From: Sandaracinus sp.
Lineage (GTDB): Bacteria > Myxococcota_A > Polyangia > Polyangiales > Houyiibacteriaceae
Assembly (NCBI GenBank): GCA_020633125.1
Contig: JACKEH010000005.1
Location: 128,074 to 192,073, forward strand
DNA length: 64,000 bases
Direction: 5' to 3'
Part shown: piece by piece, positions 8,831 to 17,040 of the stretch
Position numbering within the stretch: the stretch's first letter is position 1
Layout of the letters: every line of letters starts with the position of its first letter
Program-made: the position numbers and the translations under genes
Notes under the pieces: model-generated
What the model was told of the DNA's origin: nothing
Seen by the model: the letters and a program-made list of their open reading frames with translations, nothing else
The model's database searches: none

Positions 8831-9540
8831 CCGAGATTCACACGCGGGACTACTGCCAGGCCGAGGAGTTCGCGCCGACACAGTTCTCGGTGCGAAACGG
8901 TGGCTGCACCCGGACCGACTACAATCGTGACCCGCAGCGGATTCGCTTCTTCGTCGGACGACCCATGAGTCGCTACGAAGTCGTCGTCGAGCAGACCACC
9001 GCGGGGTGCGTCAAACCTTTCGTGGTGATCGATGCACACAGACGACCGAGAGCCCTGGGCGTGTCCGCGTGGACTGCATCGTGTCGGCGAGCGGTGGGGT
9101 GCGGCTCGACCGCACGGCCGCGGGCGGGCCCCTCGAGACGCGCGTGACCGCGTTCGACTCCTTCGGATGCGGCGTCTCGCAAGACTCGTGGGGAGGCCGC
9201 ATCGAGTTCGCTGCCGGTTGCGACGTTCCACCGCCGCCGCCCCTCCCTCCTCCCGCCCCCGCCTCCGCCGGCACGCCACACCATCGAGGCGACGTGCTCC
9301 TGCGCCGGCGTGATGATCCACGGCAGCCTCGCGGGCTACTCCGCGGGCGTGTCCACCCACACGACGCGGGCGTGTGTCCAGAGCGGCATTCGGACAGCGC
9401 CACCGCGAGCTTGGCCTGCAGTGGGTTCGTGGGGCGCGATCCTCGCAAACGACCCGGGCAACATCTACGACGACGTTCGCATCGTCAGCTGCGCCGTGGC
9501 TGGCACCCGCGTCGTGAACCCGACGAGCTGCTCGCTCTGA
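8826..9540 (+). pseudogene. Downstream remainder of the frame-broken lipoprotein gene
   Basis: Three successive stretches in different frames read as one secreted, Cys-rich protein. The first is about 8826-9030 (FAPTQFSVRNGGCTR, SRYEVVVEQTTAGCVKPF). The second is about 9035-9255 (RVDCIVSASGGVRLD, ending in a proline-rich PPPPPLPPPAPA linker). The third is about 9260-9540 (IEATCSCAGVMIHGSLAGYS, ending DVRIVSCAVAGTRVVNPTS). Together with 8369-8830 they suggest an original protein near 390 residues. Frame changes occur near 8820, 9030-9060 and within the C-rich linker at 9230-9260. Sequencing or assembly error and true decay are both possible. A strong hairpin terminator follows. Confidence 0.5.
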
Positions 9541-9618
9541 GCGCACGCCGCTCCGAGCCCTCCGCCCTTCGCGCGAAGCGTGTGCGAGGGGCGCCAGCTC
9601 ACGGTCTCGAGGGCCGAC

Positions 9619-9657
9619 GACGAAGAGCGTGGTGAAGCCATCACCACGCTCTTCGTC
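9619..9657. terminator. 17-bp perfect hairpin between convergent genes
   Basis: Left arm 9619-9635 and right arm 9641-9657 are perfectly complementary over 17 bp with a 5-base loop. It lies between the lipoprotein locus and the convergent oxidoreductase ending at 9673, so it probably acts as a bidirectional terminator. Confidence 0.75.
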
Positions 9658-9672
9658 TTCCGACCGAGACGC

Positions 9673-10908
9673 TCAGCGAACGTCGAAGGTCATGCCGGCC
9701 TTGCGAAGCCGCTCGACCAAGAGCATGCCCATCGTCGACGCCGGCGTGCGCACGCCGCCTTCGCTCGGTCCGCCGAGGGCCAGGCAGAGCGCGCTCTCGG
9801 AGAGCATCTTCGCGGTCTCCCCGTAGCCCGGGTCGCTCGTGCCTTCGACGCGGCCTCGCAGCTCGCGGCCATCCGCGGTCTTGCCGACGAAACGCGTGAC
9901 GAAGAAGCCCTTGTCGCGGTCTTCTTTGCTCGGTCCTTCGCCCGGCTTCGGCAACACCCGCGCGGCGAGCAGCTTGCGAATCGGGTCGATCGCCGCGGCG
10001 CCCATGAAGCCGCCGAGGAAGCTCGTGATGGCGGTCGCGCGTGCGAGCCCTCGCGGCCCCTTGCCGGTGCTCATGACCTCGGCGTAGCGGAAGTCCTTGC
10101 CCCAGGGGTAGCCGAGGATCGCGTTGCTACGGCGTACGACGCGGGTGTTGATCGCGGCCATCACGAAAGGCGCGGTCCATTGGCCGAGGTCGCGGTCGAA
10201 ACGCACGCCCTTCTGATCGGACCCGTCGGGACCCTTTCGCTCGCCTTCGGGGTTGAGCGCGTAGGGGTTGCCGAGAATCTTCAGCACGCTCTTGTCCCGT
10301 GCGATCTCCTCGAAGAGGTTGAGCATGCTGGCGACGGTTCCGCCCGAGAAGCCGCCCTTGGTCTCGCCGGCGAAGTACGTGAGCTTCTGAAGCGGCACGC
10401 CGAAACGTTCCTTCGCCGTCTCTTGCATCATCAGCGTGCCGAGGTCGGAGGGGATCGAGTCGAAGCCGCAGCAGTGCACGATGCGTGCGCCGGTCTTCTG
10501 CGCTTCTTCGTGGTGCTGGTCGATCATGCGACGGACGAACTGCGTCTCGCCGGTCAGATCGCAGTAGTCCGTGCCGTGCGCGACGCAGGCCGCGACGAGC
10601 TCGGCGCCGTAACGCGCGTAAGGGCCGACCGTGGTGCAGACCACCGACGTGTCTTTCGCGACCGCGTCCAGTGACGCGCGGTCGTGGCTGTCGGCGATCA
10701 GGATCGGCCACTCACGGCCCGCGGCCGGCAAGCCACGGCGAATGTCTTCGAGCTTCGCGCGGTTGCGTCCAGCGAGCGCGACACGAACGTCGGAGTCGCC
10801 GTAGTGCTCGGCGAGGTATTCGGCGACGAGGCGTCCGGTGAAGCCGGTGGCGCCGAAGAGGACGACGTCGTAGCGACGCGAGCGGTCGTGCGGGCGGGGG
10901 AGCGTCAT
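9673..10908 (-). CDS. Saccharopine dehydrogenase-like / trans-acting enoyl reductase family oxidoreductase
   Basis: A 411-residue protein with an N-terminal Rossmann motif (LFGATGFTGRLVAEYL, residues about 18-33) and a 'saccharopine dehydrogenase NADP-binding' layout, including the VVCTTVGPYARYGAELVAAC and GTDYCDLTGE segments and the HCCGFDSIPSDLG motif. These are characteristic of the family that includes the mycobacterial trans-acting enoyl reductase and eukaryotic SCCPDH. It probably reduces a lipid-linked or polyketide-like substrate using NAD(P)H; the substrate is not visible from sequence. I chose the ATG at 10908 because it directly precedes the Rossmann strand; the frame is open further upstream. 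Confidence 0.85.
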   Translation of the reverse strand: MTLPRPHDRSRRYDVVLFGATGFTGRLVAEYLAEHYGDSDVRVALAGRNRAKLEDIRRGLPAAGREWPILIADSHDRASLDAVAKDTSVVCTTVGPYARYGAELVAACVAHGTDYCDLTGETQFVRRMIDQHHEEAQKTGARIVHCCGFDSIPSDLGTLMMQETAKERFGVPLQKLTYFAGETKGGFSGGTVASMLNLFEEIARDKSVLKILGNPYALNPEGERKGPDGSDQKGVRFDRDLGQWTAPFVMAAINTRVVRRSNAILGYPWGKDFRYAEVMSTGKGPRGLARATAITSFLGGFMGAAAIDPIRKLLAARVLPKPGEGPSKEDRDKGFFVTRFVGKTADGRELRGRVEGTSDPGYGETAKMLSESALCLALGGPSEGGVRTPASTMGMLLVERLRKAGMTFDVR

Positions 10909-10997
10909 GGGGCCGGAGCTTGGCGCCGTTCGGTGCGTTCGCCAACGGGGTTTGCCGCCAATCGCGTTTCGATCGCGTGTCCTGTACACCGGCTTCC

Positions 10998-11459
10998 ATG
11001 TGGATCGCGCTGGCAACGGCTTTGGTCTCCTTCGTGCTCTTCGCGACGTTCTCCGGGTGGACGGCGCGCGCGCTCGGAGTCCGAGTGGGACGGGTGGTGC
11101 TCTTCGCCGGTCCCCGTGTCGCCTCGTTTCACGCGTTGGGGCTGCCGTTCGAGCTTCGCGCCCTGCCCCTCGCGAGCCACGTCATCGTGGCGACCGGCGA
11201 GCCCACCGAGCCGACGAACCGACGCCCGGACGTCGAGCTCGACCCGCCACGACTGCCTTGGAGGGTTCGCGTCGTGTGGATGCTCGTGCCGTGGGCGGTG
11301 CTCTTCGCGCCCACCCTCGCCGTCCTCGGCGCCGACGCGTTCGTCGAGCTGCTGCTCGGTGCCATCGTGTTCTTCGCGGGGCTCGCGTTCTGGAGCGAGG
11401 CGAAGGCCCAGGCGCAAGCCGTGCTCGCGTTGTTCGCGAGACGGTGCCGCCGCTCGTGA
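10998..11459 (+). CDS. Membrane protein resembling site-2 protease without HExxH
   Basis: A 153-residue protein. An N-terminal helix (residues 2-20) is followed by ARALGVRVGRVVLFAG and a LRALPLASHVIVA segment, matching the order of the start of M50/RseP proteases (helix with HExxH, 'ARR-GVRV-x-F-x-x-G', 'IPLGGYV'). The positions where HExxH would lie read FATFSG, so the zinc ligands are absent. Two further hydrophobic segments follow (about 92-112 and 115-132), with a short basic tail. It may be a degenerate, non-catalytic relative, or the similarity may be coincidental. The ATG at 10998 was chosen at the start of the first membrane helix. Confidence 0.55.
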   Translation: MWIALATALVSFVLFATFSGWTARALGVRVGRVVLFAGPRVASFHALGLPFELRALPLASHVIVATGEPTEPTNRRPDVELDPPRLPWRVRVVWMLVPWAVLFAPTLAVLGADAFVELLLGAIVFFAGLAFWSEAKAQAQAVLALFARRCRRS

Positions 11460-11658
11460 TCGCCGCGCTGACGGTCGTGAAGCTCACCTGTGAACCTGGA
11501 ACCTGATCCCGATTCTCACGGGCGGTCTGCTGGGCCACGTCCGCCGCCGTGGTGGTCGCTCGTTGCGTGGGTGCTCGACCTGCTTCGTCGCCGATCGTTT
11601 CGTTCGTCACGGCGATGGATCGCATCGCTCGATCACGAGCGGGCGCGACGACGCGCTG

Positions 11659-12909
11659 TCAGTCCGAGCGCAGCTTCCGCCACAGCTCGGAGGCTCGCTG
11701 CTTCGCGCCGTCGGCCGCGGCGCTGACACCTTCGCCCACGCCGTCGATCGCGGCGCCCGTTCCTTGAAGGAACCACCGAACGCTCTCGTACACCTGGGTC
11801 TCCTTCAGGCCGTCGAAGACCCCCGCTTCGTCCGCCTCTCGAAGCGCGAGCTCCGCGGCGAAGCGCGCGAAGAACGCCTTGTCGAAGTAACCGTCGAGAA
11901 AGTCGGTGTCTTCGCGATCGAGGTGCTCGATCACTTCGTCGACGTCCTCGCGGCGCGCGTCGGTCATCCAGTCGGCGGTCTTCGCGAGCTCGAGTTGGGT
12001 GCGGGCTTCGGCGAGTTGGTCGTTCGAGTACGCGAGGTAGGCGCGCACGAGCGCGAGGTCGGCGGGAGACGCTCCCGCGCGCTCGGCCGAAGCGACGAAA
12101 CGCTCGAGCTCCTCGCGTGCTTCGTCGGGCTCGTCGCGACCGAAGTAGCAATACGCGGTCGCGCCGTGTGCGAGCGAGGCGACCGCCGCGAGGCCGACCT
12201 CGTCTTGGTGGGCTTCGAGCGGCGCGCCGCCGAAGGAAACGAAGGCCTCGCGGAGCGTCGGACGATCCAGCGCGTCGAACGCGTCGCCGTCGCGCTTGGC
12301 CAGATCGCAGAGCTCGTTGGTCGCGTAGACGTACGCGCGCAGCCCATGCACCAGCACCTTCAGCTCGGGAACCGCGAGCTCGTCGGTGTTCACCCGCGAG
12401 GCTTCGTAGAGAAGGATCTCGTCGGGGATCGGCGTCGGGCTTCGCGGGTGCACCTTGAGGGTCCACAGCCCCAAGAAGAACACCGCGTGGTCGGTGGAGC
12501 GGTCGATGCGCGTCGCCACCGGATCGTCGGGGTTGCGCATGCGAAGCAACACGGGAAGCAACGGGTCGAGCTCGTCCTCGGTGCCATTGCGCACGATGTC
12601 TGCGCCGGTCGCGCGGAGCTCCCAGAGCGCTTGGCCGACGCCGATCAGATCGGTCACCGAGAGCTCGCGCGCGGAGTCGCCGGCGGCCGTCGCGTCGCCG
12701 CCTTCGAGGGCCGCGAAGAGCGCGACGAGCTTCTCGCGGGCGTCACGGATGCGCGCATCGTCGCCCGACTTCGTGAGCGCGACCTTCGCCGCGACGTAGA
12801 CGTGCACGGGCGTCGAGTCGATCTTCTCGCGAAGGATCTCCTCGTCGCTCTTCTTGCCGCAGTCGCACGCCACGAGGGCGAGGAGGAGCGCGAGCCCGAC
12901 GTTCCGCAT
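11659..12909 (-). CDS. Large helical lipoprotein of unknown function
   Basis: A 416-residue protein with a lipoprotein signal (MRNVGLALLLALVACDCG, lipobox LVAC) and a helical, TPR-like mature region rich in Ala/Asp/Glu. Pieces such as DLALVRAYLAYSNDQLAEA look like helical-repeat units, but no defined domain is recognised. It is likely anchored in the periplasm. It lies 59 bases downstream of the M23 peptidase gene on the same strand and may be co-transcribed. The C-terminus ends with an amphipathic helix (AIDGVGEGVSAAADGAKQRA). Confidence 0.7.
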   Translation of the reverse strand: MRNVGLALLLALVACDCGKKSDEEILREKIDSTPVHVYVAAKVALTKSGDDARIRDAREKLVALFAALEGGDATAAGDSARELSVTDLIGVGQALWELRATGADIVRNGTEDELDPLLPVLLRMRNPDDPVATRIDRSTDHAVFFLGLWTLKVHPRSPTPIPDEILLYEASRVNTDELAVPELKVLVHGLRAYVYATNELCDLAKRDGDAFDALDRPTLREAFVSFGGAPLEAHQDEVGLAAVASLAHGATAYCYFGRDEPDEAREELERFVASAERAGASPADLALVRAYLAYSNDQLAEARTQLELAKTADWMTDARREDVDEVIEHLDREDTDFLDGYFDKAFFARFAAELALREADEAGVFDGLKETQVYESVRWFLQGTGAAIDGVGEGVSAAADGAKQRASELWRKLRSD

Positions 12910-12968
12910 CGGAACAGGGTACGCGAAGCGGAGGCGAGCTTCCTGGTGCCGCACAGGCCCCGCGCGGC

Positions 12969-14276
12969 TCAACGTCGACGGCGGCGCCGCGTCACGCCCG
13001 GATGCGGCCGGGCACTTCGAGGCAGGCAGCGCACCTCCGCGGGCCGATCCGTCGTCCACGCGCTCGGTGTCGTCGGCACCACGCTGCCGTTTCGGAAACG
13101 CGCGAGCGGCCGCAGCAAGGGCAGGGCGTCGCAATGCTCGCCGTCGTCGATGAGCATGAAGTGCAGGTGCGGTCCGCGGCTGATGCCGGTGTTGCCGAGG
13201 CGCGCGATGACTTGCCCACGCGCGACCAACTCGCCCGCCACGACCAGCGCCTCGCGGTTGTGGGCGTACGCGCTCACGAGCCCGTTGGGGTGCACGACGA
13301 TCACGAAGCGCCCGTAGCCGCGCACGCCGGTGCCGGCGTACGCCACGAGGCCGCGCTCGACGGCGCGAATGGGTGTGCCGGGCGGCGTGTAGAGGTCGAG
13401 CGCGAGGTGGTAGCCACCGGCGCCGGAGCCCCAGCCGCGGAGGAAGTGACCTCCCTCGAGTGGGTGGTGAAGCGTTCCCGGCCCTTCGGGCGCGTCGGCG
13501 GAGGGTGTGCTCGACCCTTCTTCGGAGGGGGCTTCTTCGAGCGGCGAGTCGTCGTTCTCTTCGAGCGCGAGCTCTTCGGAGACCTCGTCGACCTCGCCTT
13601 CTTCGCGACCGTCGCGGTCTTCGGAGAGGATGCCGAGCTCGGCCTCCGCGTCGAGCACGGCTTCCATCGTCGCATCGCGCTCGATCGGCGTGCCCACGCC
13701 GTAGGCGTGGGACGGCACGGTGCTCGGCGCGGCCGCCGCAGCTTCGACCCAACGAGCTTCGACGGGATCCTTCAGCAGGTTCTGCGCGACGCGGTCGGTG
13801 CCCAAGCCGAGCTCCCGGCCTCGTTCGCGCGCGAGCTCTTGGTCGGGGCGCAGTGGACGCGGCTCGAGGCGCGGCAGCGGGTTCTCGCGGCGGCGGCCGG
13901 GGACACGAAGGCGTTGGCCTACCCGCACGGTGTCGCTGCGCAGCCGGTTGAGGCGCTTGAGCTCGCGCATCGGCACGCGATGACGCGCGGCGATCTCGCT
14001 GAGCGTCTCGCCGCGGCGCACGACGTGGTAGCCCATGCGGCGCGCTTCGCCGTCGCTCTCGGGGCCGGGAATCGTCAGCGATTGGCCGGCGCGCACGTTC
14101 TCGCCTCGAAGGCGGTTGGCGCGCTGAAGGTCACGAACGCTGACGTGAAAACGGCGCGAGATTCGCGCGAGCGTGTCGCCTTCGCGCACCGTGTAGCGCC
14201 GGTCGGCGCGCGCGTCGCTCCACGCCGAGAAGGCGGCGAGGGTCGCGAGCGCGAGGGCGAGCAGGGCAGGGCGCAC
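12969..14276 (-). CDS. LysM-LysM-M23 peptidase (NlpD/LytM-like cell-wall hydrolase)
   Basis: A 435-residue secreted protein. A signal peptide (about 1-24) is followed by two LysM peptidoglycan-binding modules (residues about 27-69, YTVREGDTLARIS; and 83-126, YHVVRRGETLSEIA), an acidic Glu/Ser-rich linker (about 215-265) and a C-terminal M23/LytM domain (about 270-400). The zinc-site motifs HLALD, the YAHN turn and GPHLHFML are all present, so the enzyme should be active, unlike the degenerate EnvC/NlpD activators. It likely cleaves peptide cross-links during growth or division. An Arg-rich tail ends the protein. Confidence 0.9.
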   Translation of the reverse strand: MRPALLALALATLAAFSAWSDARADRRYTVREGDTLARISRRFHVSVRDLQRANRLRGENVRAGQSLTIPGPESDGEARRMGYHVVRRGETLSEIAARHRVPMRELKRLNRLRSDTVRVGQRLRVPGRRRENPLPRLEPRPLRPDQELARERGRELGLGTDRVAQNLLKDPVEARWVEAAAAAPSTVPSHAYGVGTPIERDATMEAVLDAEAELGILSEDRDGREEGEVDEVSEELALEENDDSPLEEAPSEEGSSTPSADAPEGPGTLHHPLEGGHFLRGWGSGAGGYHLALDLYTPPGTPIRAVERGLVAYAGTGVRGYGRFVIVVHPNGLVSAYAHNREALVVAGELVARGQVIARLGNTGISRGPHLHFMLIDDGEHCDALPLLRPLARFRNGSVVPTTPSAWTTDRPAEVRCLPRSARPHPGVTRRRRRR

Positions 14277-14402
14277 GGCGGAGCAGGCTGAAGGACGTAC
14301 GAGGGCTGCGCAAACTTCCCTCGGTCGCGGCGTTTTCTCGGGCGGCGATCGACCTGCGTGTCGTGCGCACGCCAGAGCGGCTCCTGAACACGGGACGCCT
14401 TC

Positions 14403-16340
14403 TCAGCGGCGTCGTTTCGCGGTCTTGCGCTTGGGCGTCTCTTCGACGACCGGGGCAGGGGGAAGCGAGAGCGTCGCGAGCCGGTCGAGCCACGCGCGTA
14501 GGAGCGGGCGATGAAGCGTGCCGAGCGTCTCGAGCGCGTTCGAGGCGACGGTAGGCCCGTGGTAGGGCCCCGCTTCGTCGGGAAGGCGCGCGCGGAGCGC
14601 GTCGAGCGCACGCTGTGCACGCGCGTCGCCGATGCGCTCGGTGTGCAGACGCGCGGCGATGACGAGCGGTGCCTCGATGGGGCCGCTCTCCATCGGTGGA
14701 GGCGCGACGGAGCGTCGTGCGACGACCGCACGAAGCCGTCGGCTCTGTTGGTCGGCGAGCTGCCGCGCCAGCCGGGGTTGCCGCTCCGGCCGACGTCGCG
14801 CTGCGCGAAGCACCTCGTGCACCTCGCCCGCACGAACCGCGGCGAGCTGCGCTCCTTCCGGATCCTCACCGATGTCGACGAGGCGCACCGCCTCACGATG
14901 TGCGATCGGGCGCAGCCGCGCGTGCTCGGCCAGCAGCGCCTCGAGCCGCGCGTGAGCTCGCGCCACCACCAGGGTCTGCGCGGCCGTGGGCAACGCCTCG
15001 GCGCGGGTCAGAAGCGCGCTCACGAAGCGGAACCGCGCCGCGTCGAAACGCTCGAGCTCCGGGTGCTCGGCGACGAAGGCGGTGAGCGCGTGGAGGTCGG
15101 GCGCTGGGAGGAGGGGAGCGGCCGTGTCGGAGGCGGTGACCGTGTCGGAGGCGGTGACCGTGTCGGAGGCGGTGAACGTGTCGGAGGCGGTGACCGTGTC
15201 GGAGGCGGTGACCGTGTCGGAGGCGGTGACCGTGTCGGAGGCGGTGACCGTGTCGGAGGCGGTGGCCGTGTCGGCGGCGGTGACGGTGTCGGTGTCGGTG
15301 ACGGTGTCGGCGGCGGTGACGGTGTCGGCGGCGGTGACGGTGTCGGCGGCGGTGACCGTGTCGGAGGCGGTGACCGTGTCGGAGGCGGTGACCGTGTCGG
15401 AGATGGAGACCGTGTCGGAGGCGGTGACCGTGTCGGAGGCGGTGACCGTGTCGGAGGCGGTGACGGTGTCGGAGACGGAGTCCGTGACGGAGGCGGAGTC
15501 CGTGTCGGCGGCGGTGACGGTGTCGGAGGCGCTGACCGTGTCGGAGGCGGTGACCGTGTCGGAGGCGGTGACCGCGTCGGTGTCGGAGTCCGGGAAGACG
15601 GTCTCGGTCTCGGTCTCGGAGGCGCGAAGCGCGGCCTCGGTCTCGGCCTCGGAGGCGCGAAGCGCGGCCTCGGTCTCGGCCTCGGAGGCGCGAAGCGCGG
15701 TCTCGGTCTCGGTCTCGGAGGCGCGAAGCGCGGTCTCGGTCTCGGAAGCGCGAAGCGCGGTCTCGGTCTCGGTCTCGGAGGCGCGAAGCGCGGTCTCGGT
15801 CTCGGAGGCGCGAAGCGCGGTCTCGGTCTCGGTCTCGGCCTCGCTGGCGCGAAGCGCCGTCTCGGTCTCGGTCTCGGAGGCGCGAAGCGCGGTCTCGGAA
15901 ACCACCTCGGCCGGTGCACCGACGAACGTCTCGGTCGGCGCACGCACACCGACGAAGGTCTCGGTCGGCGCCGGTGTCCCATTCGCCGTCTCTTCGCCGT
16001 AGCTCCGCCGCCGCCGGCGAATCACCCGTCCGTCTCGGCGGTCGGCGAGCATCTCGGGCGCGCCTTCGGGCGCACGCGTCTCGACCGACGTGACCTCGGG
16101 CGCATGCGTCTCGACCGACGTGACCTCGGGCGCATGCGTCTCGACCGACGTGACCTCGGGCGCACGCATCTCGACCGACGTGACCTCGGGCGCGCGGGTC
16201 TGCACCGAGGTGACCTCGCGCGCTTCGCCGCGACGCCGCCGGGTGACCGGCGCCACCGGCGTCACTTCGGTCTCGCCGTCCGCACCGCGTCGTCGCCGCG
16301 TCACGCGGCTCGCGTCCGTCGCTCCGCTCCGTCGGCTCAT
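14403..16340 (-). CDS. DUF2894-like protein with long ALRASETET and DTVTAS repeats
   Basis: A 645-residue protein, last in a four-gene operon. Order: Arg-rich start with two TRRRRG motifs; five 10-residue repeats of the type EVTSVETHAP (about 42-93); nine ALRAS units separated by 4-6 residues of E/T (about 147-248); a long tract of DTVTAS hexapeptides (about 250-410); then a folded helical C-terminus (about 411-645). In the C-terminus, RFDAARFRFVSALLTRAEAL resembles the DUF2894 motif. No signal peptide or membrane helix, so cytoplasmic. The repeat tract has strong Ser/Thr/Asp/Glu bias and should be disordered. It starts 4 bases after the MotB-like gene stop. Family naming is from memory and needs an HMM check. 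Confidence 0.75.
   Translation of the reverse strand: MSRRSGATDASRVTRRRRGADGETEVTPVAPVTRRRRGEAREVTSVQTRAPEVTSVEMRAPEVTSVETHAPEVTSVETHAPEVTSVETRAPEGAPEMLADRRDGRVIRRRRRSYGEETANGTPAPTETFVGVRAPTETFVGAPAEVVSETALRASETETETALRASEAETETETALRASETETALRASETETETALRASETETALRASETETETALRASEAETEAALRASEAETEAALRASETETETVFPDSDTDAVTASDTVTASDTVSASDTVTAADTDSASVTDSVSDTVTASDTVTASDTVTASDTVSISDTVTASDTVTASDTVTAADTVTAADTVTAADTVTDTDTVTAADTATASDTVTASDTVTASDTVTASDTVTASDTFTASDTVTASDTVTASDTAAPLLPAPDLHALTAFVAEHPELERFDAARFRFVSALLTRAEALPTAAQTLVVARAHARLEALLAEHARLRPIAHREAVRLVDIGEDPEGAQLAAVRAGEVHEVLRAARRRPERQPRLARQLADQQSRRLRAVVARRSVAPPPMESGPIEAPLVIAARLHTERIGDARAQRALDALRARLPDEAGPYHGPTVASNALETLGTLHRPLLRAWLDRLATLSLPPAPVVEETPKRKTAKRRR
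15121..15597. repeat. 18-bp-type tandem repeat encoding DTVTAS units
   Basis: About 480 bases built from near-identical units of 'gtgtcggaggcggtgacc' and shorter variants, inside the DUF2894-like gene. Unit length is a multiple of three, so copy-number change keeps the frame. Variants (DTVTAA, SVTDSV, DTVSIS) interrupt the array, indicating both slippage and point divergence. Confidence 0.9.
15598..15900. repeat. Tandem repeat encoding ALRASETET units
   Basis: About 300 bases of alternating 'gaggcgcgaagcgcg' and runs of 'gtctcg' hexamers, encoding nine ALRAS motifs on the minus strand. Part of it (15748-15832) is identical over 85 bp to 20071-20155 in the first gene of the same operon. Confidence 0.9.
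16073..16215. repeat. 30-bp tandem repeat (five copies)
   Basis: Five near-identical 30-base units containing 'gtctcgaccgacgtgacctc', encoding EVTSVETHAP-type decapeptides near the N-terminus of the DUF2894-like protein. In frame, with few differences between copies. Confidence 0.85.
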
Positions 16341-16344
16341 CGCT

Positions 16345-17028
16345 TCACTCCGCGGCCTCGATGTCGGCCTCGGCCTCGAGCCCGTCGTCGTCGCTCGGGG
16401 CGCCCGTCAGCCGCGCCAGCATCGGGCGCGGCACCGGCGCGATCTCCACGCGACGGTTGAGCTGACGATTGTCCTCGCTGTCGTTCGGCACCGCGGGGTG
16501 ATGCGCGCCGAAGCCCGCCGCGAACACCCACTCTGCCGGCATGCCCGCGTCGATGAGCTCGCGCGTCACCGTCAACGAACGCTCGGCCGAGAGCTCCCAG
16601 TTGTCGGCGAAGGCGCCGTTCTGGCGGAGCTGAAGGTCGTCCGTGAAGCCGCTCACCATCAACGCCTCGTGGCGCTCCGCGAGGTAGCTGCGGAGCGGGC
16701 CCGCGAGGTCACGCAGCAGCCGCTTGCCCTCGGTGCGAAGGTCGGCGCTGCTCAGATCGAAGAGCACCGAGCCACGAATGCCGATGCGGCCGTCCGTGAG
16801 CGTGATGAGCCCCGACGCGAGCGGACCAGCGAGCGCGCGCTCGAGCCGGTCGAGCCGCTCCTCGGTCGCGGCCTTCTCTGCTTCGACCTGACGAAGGTCC
16901 TCGGTGAGCGAGACCTCCATCAGGACCATCCAGCAGAAGAAGAGCACGAAGATGCCGAAGAGGCAGGCCATCAGGTCGCCGAAGGCGGGCCAGATGGGAG
17001 GCGCTTCCGATTCTTCTCGATCGAACAT
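16345..17028 (-). CDS. MotB/OmpA-like ion-channel partner protein
   Basis: A 227-residue inner-membrane protein. A short cytoplasmic start is followed by one membrane helix (about 15-37) containing PAFGDLMACLFGIFVLFF. Asp18 is placed like the proton-carrying Asp of MotB, PomB, ExbD and ZorB. A coiled-coil linker (about 42-68) leads to an OmpA-type peptidoglycan-binding domain (about 80-200: VSGFTDD, LSAERSLTVTRELI, NRRVEI), which should anchor to the cell wall. An acidic tail ends it. It lies 12 bases after the MotA-like gene and 4 bases before the next, so the genes are tightly coupled. With its neighbour it should form an ion-driven stator-like complex. Confidence 0.88.
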   Translation of the reverse strand: MFDREESEAPPIWPAFGDLMACLFGIFVLFFCWMVLMEVSLTEDLRQVEAEKAATEERLDRLERALAGPLASGLITLTDGRIGIRGSVLFDLSSADLRTEGKRLLRDLAGPLRSYLAERHEALMVSGFTDDLQLRQNGAFADNWELSAERSLTVTRELIDAGMPAEWVFAAGFGAHHPAVPNDSEDNRQLNRRVEIAPVPRPMLARLTGAPSDDDGLEAEADIEAAE

Positions 17029-17040
17029 GGGGCCTCCGGC

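Noticed and set aside
11633..12466. Alternative-frame protein over the lipoprotein at 11659-12909
   Set aside because: Arg-rich shadow of the real lipoprotein frame, with no recognisable features.
16073..16215. CRISPR-like array
   Set aside because: The 30-bp units are contiguous, without unique spacers, and code for in-frame decapeptides; the 99-bp array at 36477-36773 likewise lacks spacers.
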